Assembly (NCBI RefSeq): GCF_009863985.1
Contig: NZ_WEZT01000001.1
Coordinates: 47,248 to 111,131 of the forward strand
DNA length: 63,884 nt
Source: Furfurilactobacillus milii
Lineage (GTDB): Bacteria; Bacillota; Bacilli; Lactobacillales; Lactobacillaceae
Direction of reading: 5' to 3'
Every line of letters starts with the position of its first letter. Position 1 is the stretch's first letter. Position numbers and translations under genes: made by a program. Below are positions 17,609-25,590 of this stretch, one piece after another. The notes beneath the pieces are model-generated. The model worked only from the letters and a program-made list of their open reading frames with translations, had not been told where the DNA came from and did no database searches.

Positions 17609-18553
17609 TTAGTCAGTTGTCACGATAACTTGCCCTGGCTGTGGGTTTGCCATGACGTAATCTTGCGCCTTTGCAATGTCTGCTAACTTAAACGTCTTCG
17701 AAATCGGGATGCTCAGGTGATTGCGTTTGATCAAATCAAAAATTTCATCAAATAATGCCTGACTTGGTTCACCACCGTCGAATACAGACAGATAGGCACC
17801 GCCGAGCGTAAATGGATCAAACTCTTTAAAAATCCACTCGCCAGCCAGCAATCCAATCATACAGCACACACCACCGCGGTTTACATGTTGAATGGAATCC
17901 AAGCAACTGACCGTACCGACCATATCAACAATGCCATCAAACTTTTTATCCGTTTGAAGTTGGTTGTCCTGATCAATGACGACGTGATCGACGCCTTGAT
18001 CCAGCAATAATTGCTTACGTTCAGGCTTTCGCGTCGTGGCTGAAACCTCAATGCCTAGTGACTTAGCCAGGCCAATCATCGCCATCCCCACTGCAGTCGT
18101 GCCGCCACGGACTAACAATGATTGACTCTTTTGCACTTTCGTCATTCTCATTGCACCAAACGCGGTATAAAAGTTTTCCGGGTACTGTGCCAACGTTTGC
18201 CAATCAACATCATCGTCAACCGCAAACAATAGTTCATCGGGAACTAAAGCATACTCTTGATAACTACCGTCAAATTCACGACCAAAGCCACCGTTAATCA
18301 CGAGAACCCGCTGGCCTTTAGTAAATTTCGAGTTTGCAGCTGGTTCAAATACTTCACCGACGGCCTCCACACCAATGACTCTTGGAAACTTAACTGATGG
18401 CGAGCCTCCTGCACGCGTCAATACTTCGTAACGATGAATTCCAAACGCCTTAATGTTAATCACCGTATGTGTCGCATCAGCCTTGGGAATGGGCCGATCT
18501 TCTATCTTCAATACACTTGAGTCGCCAGGCTCACTAATCACAACTGCACGCAT
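17609..18553 (-). CDS. Medium-chain dehydrogenase/quinone oxidoreductase
   Basis: A protein of 314 residues of the MDR/QOR family. The N-terminal GroES-like part includes IGVEAVGEVFEPA, and the Rossmann part has LLVRGGTTAVGMAMIGLAKSLG near residue 145, followed by ATTRKPERKQLLLDQG. No zinc-ligand Cys cluster is visible, so it is the zinc-free NADPH:quinone reductase type. Role: reduction of quinones or enones under stress (inferred). ATG follows TAGGAGG. It is a single-gene unit. Confidence 0.88.
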   Translation of the reverse strand: MRAVVISEPGDSSVLKIEDRPIPKADATHTVINIKAFGIHRYEVLTRAGGSPSVKFPRVIGVEAVGEVFEPAANSKFTKGQRVLVINGGFGREFDGSYQEYALVPDELLFAVDDDVDWQTLAQYPENFYTAFGAMRMTKVQKSQSLLVRGGTTAVGMAMIGLAKSLGIEVSATTRKPERKQLLLDQGVDHVVIDQDNQLQTDKKFDGIVDMVGTVSCLDSIQHVNRGGVCCMIGLLAGEWIFKEFDPFTLGGAYLSVFDGGEPSQALFDEIFDLIKRNHLSIPISKTFKLADIAKAQDYVMANPQPGQVIVTTD

Positions 18554-18643
18554 TTTCCAACCTCCTAGTAAAATTTACTAATCATAACCTATTCCTACTG
18601 TAAGCCTTTTCTTGGATAAGGAAAATAAAACGAAGATTTTATA

Positions 18644-18704
18644 TTGACAATGTTACTATTAACAATTATAGTATCAATTGTTCGAACGATACTATAATTG
18701 TTAA
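18644..18704. promoter_or_regulatory. Promoter with long perfect inverted repeat
   Basis: TTGACA (18644-18649) and TATAGT (18667-18672) with 17-bp spacing form a plus-strand promoter. Arms of 17 bp at 18659-18675 and 18688-18704 (core CAATTATAGTATC) are perfect complements around 12 bp and cover the -10 and start site. This is a likely operator for the downstream PadR-type repressor, or a 5'UTR hairpin. Confidence 0.8.
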
Positions 18705-18705
18705 T

Positions 18706-20466
18706 ATGAAAGTGACATTGATTATGAAAAATAAAAACATGCTATTAATTCTAACCATGTGTATCGGCACTTTTCTATGCATGCTGGACACAACGGTGAT
18801 GAACATTGCCTTACCCGCAATTCAAACCAGTATGAACGTGCCACTGGACCAGTTATCCTGGGCACTTAACATCTACACGATCACGTTTGCCGTACTCACT
18901 ATTCCTTTAGCCCGGCTAGCTGATATTTTTGGTCGTAACAAGGTCTATCTCCTCGGTTTGTTGACATTTGCGATTGGTTCCTTTGTTTCAGGGGATGCAA
19001 ATATCCCAGCAACTCTGATTGTCGGTCGAGGCATCCAAAGTATTGGTGCTGCGATTATTTTCCCAACCAGCATGACTATCGCTATTGCTTCGACCTCACA
19101 GGAAAAACGTAAAACTGCACTGCTTACAATTGGTCTCACACAAGGTCTGGCCTCAACTTTAGGCCCGACCATCGGTGGTGTGGTCACTGAGTTCCTAGGT
19201 TGGCGCTGGGTCTTCTACATCAATCTCCCCTTACTGTTGATTGCCTTTATTGCCGTGATTATGCAATTACCGCTACGTCATGAACCACGAATCAACGCTA
19301 AAATTGATTTTGGTGGCATGTTACTTTTGATGGTGACCTTATTTTCACTCACATTATCCCTAACGCAGGCCACAGATTGGGGTTGGACGAGCAAACGGAT
19401 CATCGGTCTAGCGGTCTTGACTGTGATTGCTTTTATTGCCTTTGTCTTCCTAGAATCACGTGTGAAATCTCCAATGGTTCGTCTAGATTTGTTTGCTGAC
19501 CGTCAATTTTCTGGTGCGGCCCTCACTGTTATCTTGGCCGGCTTATTGTTAATCGCAGTGATGGTCATTATGCCAACATTCTTCACACAGGTTCAGGGCA
19601 AAACAGAACTTATCGCGGCTCTGTTAATCACACCAGCCTCGTTCATGATTTTTGTGATGTCACCAATCGCTGGAAACATTATTGAACATTACGGTCCCCG
19701 TTTGATTATTACTTTAGGATTTTTGTCCATGGCGGCCGGTTATGGTGTTCTTGGCTTTATGAATCCTGACCGTTACTGGCAAACATTGATTGGCCTTGTT
19801 CTGCTCGGTGCTGGGTATGGCGTCATTATTGGGCCCATCACTGTCCTGGCCGCATCTGACTTTGAAGGCGAAAAATTGACGGCTTCTCAGTCCGTTATGG
19901 GTGTTCTTCGTCAAATTGGGAGCGTTCTGGCTGTTGCTATCTTCGTGTCTCTACTGACAAGTAACATCAATACTGCAAAAACAACAGCCTGGCATGATGC
20001 CCGCAACCGTATTGAACAAACATCTTTGTCTCAGACCACCAAGCAAAAAATGTTAACCGTTACTCATCAACATTTCACGAGTAATGGTGCTAAAACATCA
20101 GGTCATCACAGTAACGGCATCAGCCAGCAACAGCAGGCACAGATTATTTCTCGAGAAACAGCCTTGGCTACTGTTAAAGCCCATGTTGATCAACTTCCAG
20201 CACCACAGCAGGCAATTGTCCGTCAGCAAATCAAGACACAAGTGACCAAAAAGGTTTCCGCCGTCATCAAACATGACAATCGTGAAATCAAACGAACTAG
20301 TTCTTCTATCGCAACACACACAAAGTCTTTGATTTCACAGGCGTTCTTAACGTTATGTCGACATGCATTTCCGTTTGCCATTGTGTTTGTTTTCGTTGCC
20401 CTTCTCTTTTACCGTCGTAAAGATTACTTGGCACTCATTCATCACGATGTAAAAGTCGAACAATAA
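18706..20466 (+). CDS. DHA2-family MFS exporter with extended loop
   Basis: 586 residues, about 100 longer than usual. LDTTVMNIALPAIQTSMNV near residue 28 and the 14-segment layout mark DHA2 drug exporters. Between the last two membrane segments (about residues 425-555) lies a hydrophilic Gln/Thr-rich stretch, including SQQQQAQIISRETALATVK and helical repeats. This is the source of the extra length and probably lies outside the cell. ATG at 18706 has almost no ribosome site; ATG at 18724 (MKNKNMLLIL) is an alternative. The PadR gene 64 bp downstream is the probable regulator. Confidence 0.9.
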   Translation: MKVTLIMKNKNMLLILTMCIGTFLCMLDTTVMNIALPAIQTSMNVPLDQLSWALNIYTITFAVLTIPLARLADIFGRNKVYLLGLLTFAIGSFVSGDANIPATLIVGRGIQSIGAAIIFPTSMTIAIASTSQEKRKTALLTIGLTQGLASTLGPTIGGVVTEFLGWRWVFYINLPLLLIAFIAVIMQLPLRHEPRINAKIDFGGMLLLMVTLFSLTLSLTQATDWGWTSKRIIGLAVLTVIAFIAFVFLESRVKSPMVRLDLFADRQFSGAALTVILAGLLLIAVMVIMPTFFTQVQGKTELIAALLITPASFMIFVMSPIAGNIIEHYGPRLIITLGFLSMAAGYGVLGFMNPDRYWQTLIGLVLLGAGYGVIIGPITVLAASDFEGEKLTASQSVMGVLRQIGSVLAVAIFVSLLTSNINTAKTTAWHDARNRIEQTSLSQTTKQKMLTVTHQHFTSNGAKTSGHHSNGISQQQQAQIISRETALATVKAHVDQLPAPQQAIVRQQIKTQVTKKVSAVIKHDNREIKRTSSSIATHTKSLISQAFLTLCRHAFPFAIVFVFVALLFYRRKDYLALIHHDVKVEQ

Positions 20467-20530
20467 ACATATCAATATTTATAAATTCTGTGATAATCTG
20501 TATTTAACCTTCAAAGGAGTCAGAGTATTC

Positions 20531-21064
20531 ATGAAAAGTCGCCAAATCGTTCTTGGAATTTTAAAAAGTGGGCCTCAAACTGGCTATGACATTACTCAGT
20601 TATTTCAAACCAGTTTTGCCTTTTTCTTCGACAGTTCAGCTGGCATGGTGTACCCCGCCCTGCGCAAACTGGAAAAGGACGGTTTGGTGACTAAAGAAAT
20701 TGTGCCACAACAAGGTAAACCGGATAAACACGTGTACACCATTACGGACGCCGGAAGTCAGGAATTTGAGGACTACTTAAAGTCGCCCGTAGAACCAGAA
20801 AGTGTCAAATCGGACTTCTTGGCACGGCTGATGTTTGGTGAGTTTGTCGATCCTGAGCATATCGTTCAAATTGTTAAAGATGAAATTGCTAAGGAGACTG
20901 AAGAAGCTGAACAACTACAACAGCGCCTTAAAAATTATCTGCCAACGTACAATAAAACAATGTCTACCGGACAAAAGCTTGCCTTTGCCTATGGCATAAA
21001 TTCAAGTAAGACTGAAATTGCCTTTTTACAGCAATGGTTAGACGAGCATCCAGACGGCAAGTAA
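20531..21064 (+). CDS. PadR-family transcriptional regulator
   Basis: A protein of 177 residues. The PadR winged helix has SGPQTGYDITQLF near residue 13, MVYPALRKLEKDGLVTKE near 38 and YTITDAGSQEF near 68. The C-terminal coiled helices are the Vir-type dimerisation domain (PadR subfamily 2). It lies directly after a DHA2 exporter and should repress it, releasing on binding a phenolic or drug ligand (inferred). AAGGAG precedes the ATG. Confidence 0.9.
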   Translation: MKSRQIVLGILKSGPQTGYDITQLFQTSFAFFFDSSAGMVYPALRKLEKDGLVTKEIVPQQGKPDKHVYTITDAGSQEFEDYLKSPVEPESVKSDFLARLMFGEFVDPEHIVQIVKDEIAKETEEAEQLQQRLKNYLPTYNKTMSTGQKLAFAYGINSSKTEIAFLQQWLDEHPDGK

Positions 21065-21092
21065 TTGCCACACACGTCGAACTATATATTCA

Positions 21093-21137
21093 AAAAGGAC
21101 CCGATGAAGATTTTTAAGCTTCATCGGGCCTTTTAAA
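21093..21137. terminator. Bidirectional terminator
   Basis: AAAAGGACCCGATGAAG pairs with CTTCATCGGGCCTTTTAA between the convergent PadR and methyltransferase genes. Confidence 0.85.
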
Positions 21138-21172
21138 TTTCGTATGTTAATGGTCTCTGTTACTCTGACCAC

Positions 21173-21961
21173 TCAGTTATTAGCAATTAGTAATCCCACT
21201 TGCTTAGGAATCATAATTGCGCCGTCACGCTGTCTTAATGCCCCGAAATACGTCGCAAGTTGTTTTAACAACGCATCATCAATACCGTCGTCAGGTGTTC
21301 TCGTAGATTCAATCCAAGCAATCAAGTCCGCCGTTTTCGTAATACGTAAACTATCTGGGTAATCGCGACGGGCAACCTGTCTAAACGCAGTCTCTAATTG
21401 TGGTACTCCGTTTTGCAAGTTAAAGCTCAGCTGGTCAGAAAAAGACGTATTTGATGGTTGAATTGATTGAATAGCAGTATGCAGGTAATATTCCATGCCA
21501 TGATTTCCATTCGCTGATGTGTAGAATGTGCCGTGCGGTTTCAGAACTCGCCTAATCTCACGGATCGCCAAGGCAATATTGGGGACAGTATGTAATGTAT
21601 GATTAGCAATAACGATATCAAATGTACCGTCCTCAAACGGAATTGACTGGGCATCGATTTTTAAGCAATTAACCCGAGAATCCTGGTCAAATTGCCGCGT
21701 TACCTGATCAACCATGCCCTGAGAGTAGTCAGATAACGTTAATTGAACGGTCGACGAAATCTGAGTCAAATAGCCTTCCCAAAGACTACCATTGCCGCAG
21801 CCCAACTCTAATATTTTGTCACCTGGACGAATCGTTATCTGCTCACGCAGCCAAGGCATCAGCCCTTGGCTGTTCGTACTGTACTGTTGATGCAATCGTT
21901 GGCGAATTGAGAGATTCTTGTCTGTTTGATACTGTGCATTATTTTCAGATTGTGTCGTCAT
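21173..21961 (-). CDS. SAM-dependent class I methyltransferase
   Basis: About 262 residues. Motif I ILELGCGNGSLW lies near residue 52, followed by LTLSDYSQGM, GTFDIVIANHTLHTVPN and IRRVLKPHGTFYTS. This is the Methyltransf_11/25 fold seen in ubiquinone-, tRNA- or small-molecule methyltransferases. The substrate cannot be inferred. Start ATG at 21961 follows GGAGG with 11-nt spacing; the frame extends further upstream without a ribosome site. It is monocistronic. Confidence 0.85.
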   Translation of the reverse strand: MTTQSENNAQYQTDKNLSIRQRLHQQYSTNSQGLMPWLREQITIRPGDKILELGCGNGSLWEGYLTQISSTVQLTLSDYSQGMVDQVTRQFDQDSRVNCLKIDAQSIPFEDGTFDIVIANHTLHTVPNIALAIREIRRVLKPHGTFYTSANGNHGMEYYLHTAIQSIQPSNTSFSDQLSFNLQNGVPQLETAFRQVARRDYPDSLRITKTADLIAWIESTRTPDDGIDDALLKQLATYFGALRQRDGAIMIPKQVGLLIANN

Positions 21962-22113
21962 ATCATTCCAAGCCTCCAAAGAACTCATGTGGCAAGGCAC
22001 CGAAATGACCTTACGCCATGATGAATAATCTAACTATTCACTTTTTGGATTAACTCTGCAAGATATAATTTTTCTATTTCGTTGCGGCCAGCTTTTGTCG
22101 CGGCCGTTCAACC

Positions 22114-22545
22114 TTAGTTTGTTGCATTAGGTGTGTTGCTAGTCATTACTGCCATGGTATCCATGTAGTCATACCAGTGGACAATCTTTCGATTCTTGAT
22201 AATCGCAATAGAACAAAAGTTATTGTCATAATTCTTACCAGTACTTGGTACAGTGCCATGCACAGCATATTCTAAAATGACCGCTTGCCGTTCAGAATCT
22301 TTGTACACACGCAAACCATCTGCGCTGTTTAACACAGCCGAATAACCATCAAACCAATTCATATAAGCCTGGCGACCTTCAATTTTATTTGTGAAACCAG
22401 GAATATTATACATAAACTCAAATACTGCGTTTTCGTCTACTGCTTCCCAGAAATTATCACTGTCAACTTCTCCTTTGAGCCCTTCCATAACAATGTTGAA
22501 GAAAGCCTCTGTACCTGGCTTGTATGTAAATTGTTCATTACTCAT
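22114..22545 (-). CDS. SnoaL-like / NTF2-fold protein
   Basis: A protein of 143 residues. Pattern: an N-terminal helix, FWEAVDENAVFEFMYNIPG, then GRQAYMNWFDGY, and a C-terminal strand region with HWYDYMDTMAV. This fits SnoaL-like NTF2 domains, often annotated as nuclear transport factor 2-like or ketosteroid-isomerase-like proteins. The function is unknown. It is divergent from the WYL-domain regulator at 22744, which may control it. ATG is preceded by AGGAGG. Confidence 0.8.
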   Translation of the reverse strand: MSNEQFTYKPGTEAFFNIVMEGLKGEVDSDNFWEAVDENAVFEFMYNIPGFTNKIEGRQAYMNWFDGYSAVLNSADGLRVYKDSERQAVILEYAVHGTVPSTGKNYDNNFCSIAIIKNRKIVHWYDYMDTMAVMTSNTPNATN

Positions 22546-22743
22546 GATTAATTCCTCCTAGGATATTTTTGCATTTTCCAAACGAAATTCAGTAAGAATA
22601 TAACCTCACTGACAAAATTTAGTTTATCAGTCAAAACATGACAACATTCTGTCATGTTTTATTAAAAAGGTGCAGAATCAATTATAGAGACTGCACTAAT
22701 CAGCATCACTGTAATGCCATTACCAATAGAAAGGCTAGTCAAG

Positions 22744-23688
22744 ATGAAATCAAACCGACTATTTCAAATGATTTACTTACTATTGAACCACGAAAAAATA
22801 TCAGCACCTGCCTTAGCAGATCAGTTAGACGTTTCCGTGCGAACTGTCTATCGATACGTTGATGATCTGTCCTCGGCTGGCGTTCCCGTTTATGTTCTAC
22901 AAGGCCGCAATGGTGGGATTGAACTATTGCCGGGCTATAAAATCGATAACACGATTGTCGATAAACAAGAACAATCCGCCATTTTGACTGCTTTGAATGG
23001 TTTAAAAAGTTTTGGTATAGACAATGGCAGCACGTTGGAAAAGCTATCAGCAATTTTTCATCAACAGCCAGTTGCGTGGATTACCATCGATCCATCCACG
23101 TGGTCTGACCAACGTCAGCAAAAAAATGATCTGGCTAAACTTAGGGATGCCATTATTCATTCTCACCTCATTAATTTTAATTACTTAAGTGCTAAAAACG
23201 AATATCTACCTCGCGAAGTTTTTCCATATCAAGTCATCTTTAAGGATAAGGCCTGGTATCTTCGTGGTTACTCGGTGGAGCGGCAAGCGGATCGCTTATT
23301 TAAGCTTTCACGTATTGATCATCTGCAAGTTTCTAAAAAACAATCAATGGTCGATGGTAAACGGCCTTGGTTGACTACCCGTTCATCACAACAATCGACA
23401 GCAATACATCAAATTCCAATTCAATTACACGCAGATGCAGAGTTGAAATATCGCTTGTTTGAGGCCTTTGCAACCAGTCAAATCATTCAAGAAGCAGACG
23501 GCGGCTACATCGTTAATACCAAAATAAATGACGATGATTGGCTGATCACCTATTTGCTTTCCTTTGGCTCTCACTTAAAAGTCGTAAAGCCCGCTTCTTT
23601 ACAACAACGAATGAAACAAGAAATCAAAAAATGTTTGGCGCAATACAAATACATGACAAAGGATGTCAGGATTTGTCTTGTAAAATGA
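22744..23688 (+). CDS. YafY-type regulator (HTH plus WYL domain)
   Basis: About 314 residues. The N-terminal HTH_11 domain has ISAPALADQLDVSVRTVYRYVDDL near residue 18, and the WYL domain has FPYQVIFKDKAWYLRGYS near residue 165 and RLFKLSRI. WYL regulators bind nucleic-acid or nucleotide signals and often control DNA-damage or defence genes. The next gene, 42 bp downstream, is an AlkC/AlkD-like protein, which fits such a role. Start ATG at 22744 follows AGAAAGG; an upstream in-frame ATG lacks a ribosome site. Confidence 0.88.
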   Translation: MKSNRLFQMIYLLLNHEKISAPALADQLDVSVRTVYRYVDDLSSAGVPVYVLQGRNGGIELLPGYKIDNTIVDKQEQSAILTALNGLKSFGIDNGSTLEKLSAIFHQQPVAWITIDPSTWSDQRQQKNDLAKLRDAIIHSHLINFNYLSAKNEYLPREVFPYQVIFKDKAWYLRGYSVERQADRLFKLSRIDHLQVSKKQSMVDGKRPWLTTRSSQQSTAIHQIPIQLHADAELKYRLFEAFATSQIIQEADGGYIVNTKINDDDWLITYLLSFGSHLKVVKPASLQQRMKQEIKKCLAQYKYMTKDVRICLVK

Positions 23689-23730
23689 ATCTATTAATAA
23701 AGTCACATCAATTCATGGAGGCACAGTTGC

Positions 23731-24825
23731 ATGGCAGACGCTTTAAAAGATGTTTATTCAACAACATTCCTAACTCAATTAGGAACCGCAATTTCTGAAC
23801 ACGATTCATCGTTTGACGTTTCAAAATTCGTCCAAGACACAGTTAACGCTCAATGGTCATCACTCAAGTTGATGGAACGACGGGATCAAATAACTAAATC
23901 CTTACATAACCAGTTGCCTGGAGATTTCAAGCAGGCCGTCGAACTTCTATGTAATATCAGTACAACAATCACCGGGTTCGCGGCACTCTGTTTGCCAAAC
24001 TACGTTGCAATGTACGGACTCGATGACTGGCAAACTTCGATGACAGCCCTCGGTATTTTGACGCAGTCTTCCTCAGCAGAATTCGCAATTAGACCTTTTC
24101 TGGTTAAATACCCTGAACAAACGATTGAGCAAATGATTGAGTGGTCTCATAGTCAAAATATTGACCAACGTCGATTGGCTAGTGAAGGAATCCGGCCACG
24201 TTTGCCGTGGGGAATCCGACTAACCCAATTCGTGGATGATCCGACACCAATCTTTCCAATTTTAAAGACACTTATTCACGACCAGAGTCAGTATGTGCAA
24301 AAAAGCGTCGCCAATAATCTCAATGATATTAGCAAGGATCATCCGCAATCCGTAATTAATTTTTGTCAGACACATTGGCACGATTCTGAAACAACCGATT
24401 GGATCATTAATCGTGGCCTACGAACTTTATTTAAGTCAGGTAATCCAGATGTACTGTCACTGTTGGGCTACAGTCAACATGACGCAGCATTGCTGACAAA
24501 CGTTTCACTAACAGCCTCTTCAAAAACGACTACACTGAACCAAACATCAGTATTTAACTATCAGCTCACAAATGTCACAAATACGGATCTGCCACTTTAT
24601 CTTGGTTACCGCGTACACTATGTTAAAAAGAACCAGCAAACATCTGCTAAAGATTTCTTTATCAAGCGTGTCAACTTAAAGTCACAACAGATACTAGACG
24701 GGCAATTCAAGCTGGCCTGGAAACAACTGACGACCCGCACTTTATATGCTGGCAATCACCATATTGAACTACTCGTTAACACTGTCCCAACTGCGACCAC
24801 GGACATTAACTTATCAATTTCCTAG
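23731..24825 (+). CDS. DNA alkylation repair protein, AlkC/AlkD-like HEAT-repeat family
   Basis: A protein of 364 residues. RRLASEGIRPRLPWGIR near residue 150 is the AlkC-type signature, in a helical HEAT-like repeat domain covering residues 1-260. Family members are DNA glycosylases that remove cationic alkylated bases such as N3- and N7-alkylpurines. The C-terminal 100 residues look like a beta-sandwich add-on (GYRVHYVKKNQ, LYAGNHHIELLVN), as found in some AlkC proteins. It is probably co-transcribed with the WYL regulator upstream. Confidence 0.85.
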   Translation: MADALKDVYSTTFLTQLGTAISEHDSSFDVSKFVQDTVNAQWSSLKLMERRDQITKSLHNQLPGDFKQAVELLCNISTTITGFAALCLPNYVAMYGLDDWQTSMTALGILTQSSSAEFAIRPFLVKYPEQTIEQMIEWSHSQNIDQRRLASEGIRPRLPWGIRLTQFVDDPTPIFPILKTLIHDQSQYVQKSVANNLNDISKDHPQSVINFCQTHWHDSETTDWIINRGLRTLFKSGNPDVLSLLGYSQHDAALLTNVSLTASSKTTTLNQTSVFNYQLTNVTNTDLPLYLGYRVHYVKKNQQTSAKDFFIKRVNLKSQQILDGQFKLAWKQLTTRTLYAGNHHIELLVNTVPTATTDINLSIS

Positions 24826-24935
24826 TTAACCAAATTTTTATTATTCAAAACTGACAATGTAACTATAAACTCCTACCTCTTCTGAAAATAAGCCTTTACA
24901 CTTGATGTATCAAAGAGATCGAGGAGGCGAAGAGT

Positions 24936-25523
24936 ATGAAAATCAGTCAACAAATCAAGCAACAACGTGAACAACGACATTGGTCACAAGCTAATCTGGC
25001 TAAACGTTTGAATATTTCACGCGAATCTATTTCGAAATGGGAAAGTGACACTGCGTTACCAAGTTTCACCAATGTCATTAAGTTAGGCGAACTTTTTGAT
25101 TTATCATTAGATGATTTGATTAAGGGCGATGATAAGTTGATTCACAAATTTGAGTCACATGGGCCAGAACCGTTATCTAGGCTAAGTAAATTTGTTCTTA
25201 GCGTGGCAGGTCTATCTATTGTCGGGTATTTGATTGGGCTAGCGCTTCACATGTCTGCTAGTAACCTTCGTGATTGGTTAGAATTGCCATTCATCATTAC
25301 ATTGATTTGGCTTCTTTGCACAATCAACTGGACACAAATGAACCGAATCTTGTCAAAGAAAACGTTAATAATCGGCGGACTCTGTTTAACGCTTCTGCTT
25401 ATTCCGAGCTTAACGCAGTCTATTCATGATATGATTTCAGGAATGTGGGCCGGTATCATGCAAAGTGAAAAGGATGGTTATCTAGGCGTAATCCTCCTTT
25501 TTAAGTCCATTTTATTCAAATAG
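24936..25523 (+). CDS. XRE-family HTH protein with membrane-bound C-terminus
   Basis: A protein of 195 residues. The N-terminal XRE domain (residues 1-65) contains SQANLAKRLNISRESISKWES and FDLSLDDLI. Three or four hydrophobic segments follow from about residue 83 to the end. Such HTH-plus-membrane proteins are common in lactobacilli and may be tethered regulators; no target is known. GAGGAGG precedes the ATG. It is followed by a strong terminator that touches a Noc-type palindrome. Confidence 0.85.
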   Translation: MKISQQIKQQREQRHWSQANLAKRLNISRESISKWESDTALPSFTNVIKLGELFDLSLDDLIKGDDKLIHKFESHGPEPLSRLSKFVLSVAGLSIVGYLIGLALHMSASNLRDWLELPFIITLIWLLCTINWTQMNRILSKKTLIIGGLCLTLLLIPSLTQSIHDMISGMWAGIMQSEKDGYLGVILLFKSILFK

Positions 25524-25530
25524 AACGCAT

Positions 25531-25569
25531 AAAAAATCGACCAATTTTCTCAAATTGGTCGATCTTTTA
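25531..25569. terminator. Bidirectional terminator
   Basis: AAAAATCGACCAATTT pairs with AAATTGGTCGATCTTTT between the XRE gene and the convergent sbcC. Confidence 0.85.
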
Positions 25570-25583
25570 TTTCCCAGGAAATA
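25568..25583. other. Noc-binding-like site
   Basis: TATTTCCCAGGAAATA differs from the B. subtilis Noc consensus TATTTCCCGGGAAATA at one central base. It lies between the terminator and the sbcC stop. Confidence 0.5.
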
Positions 25584-25590
25584 TCTTTAA

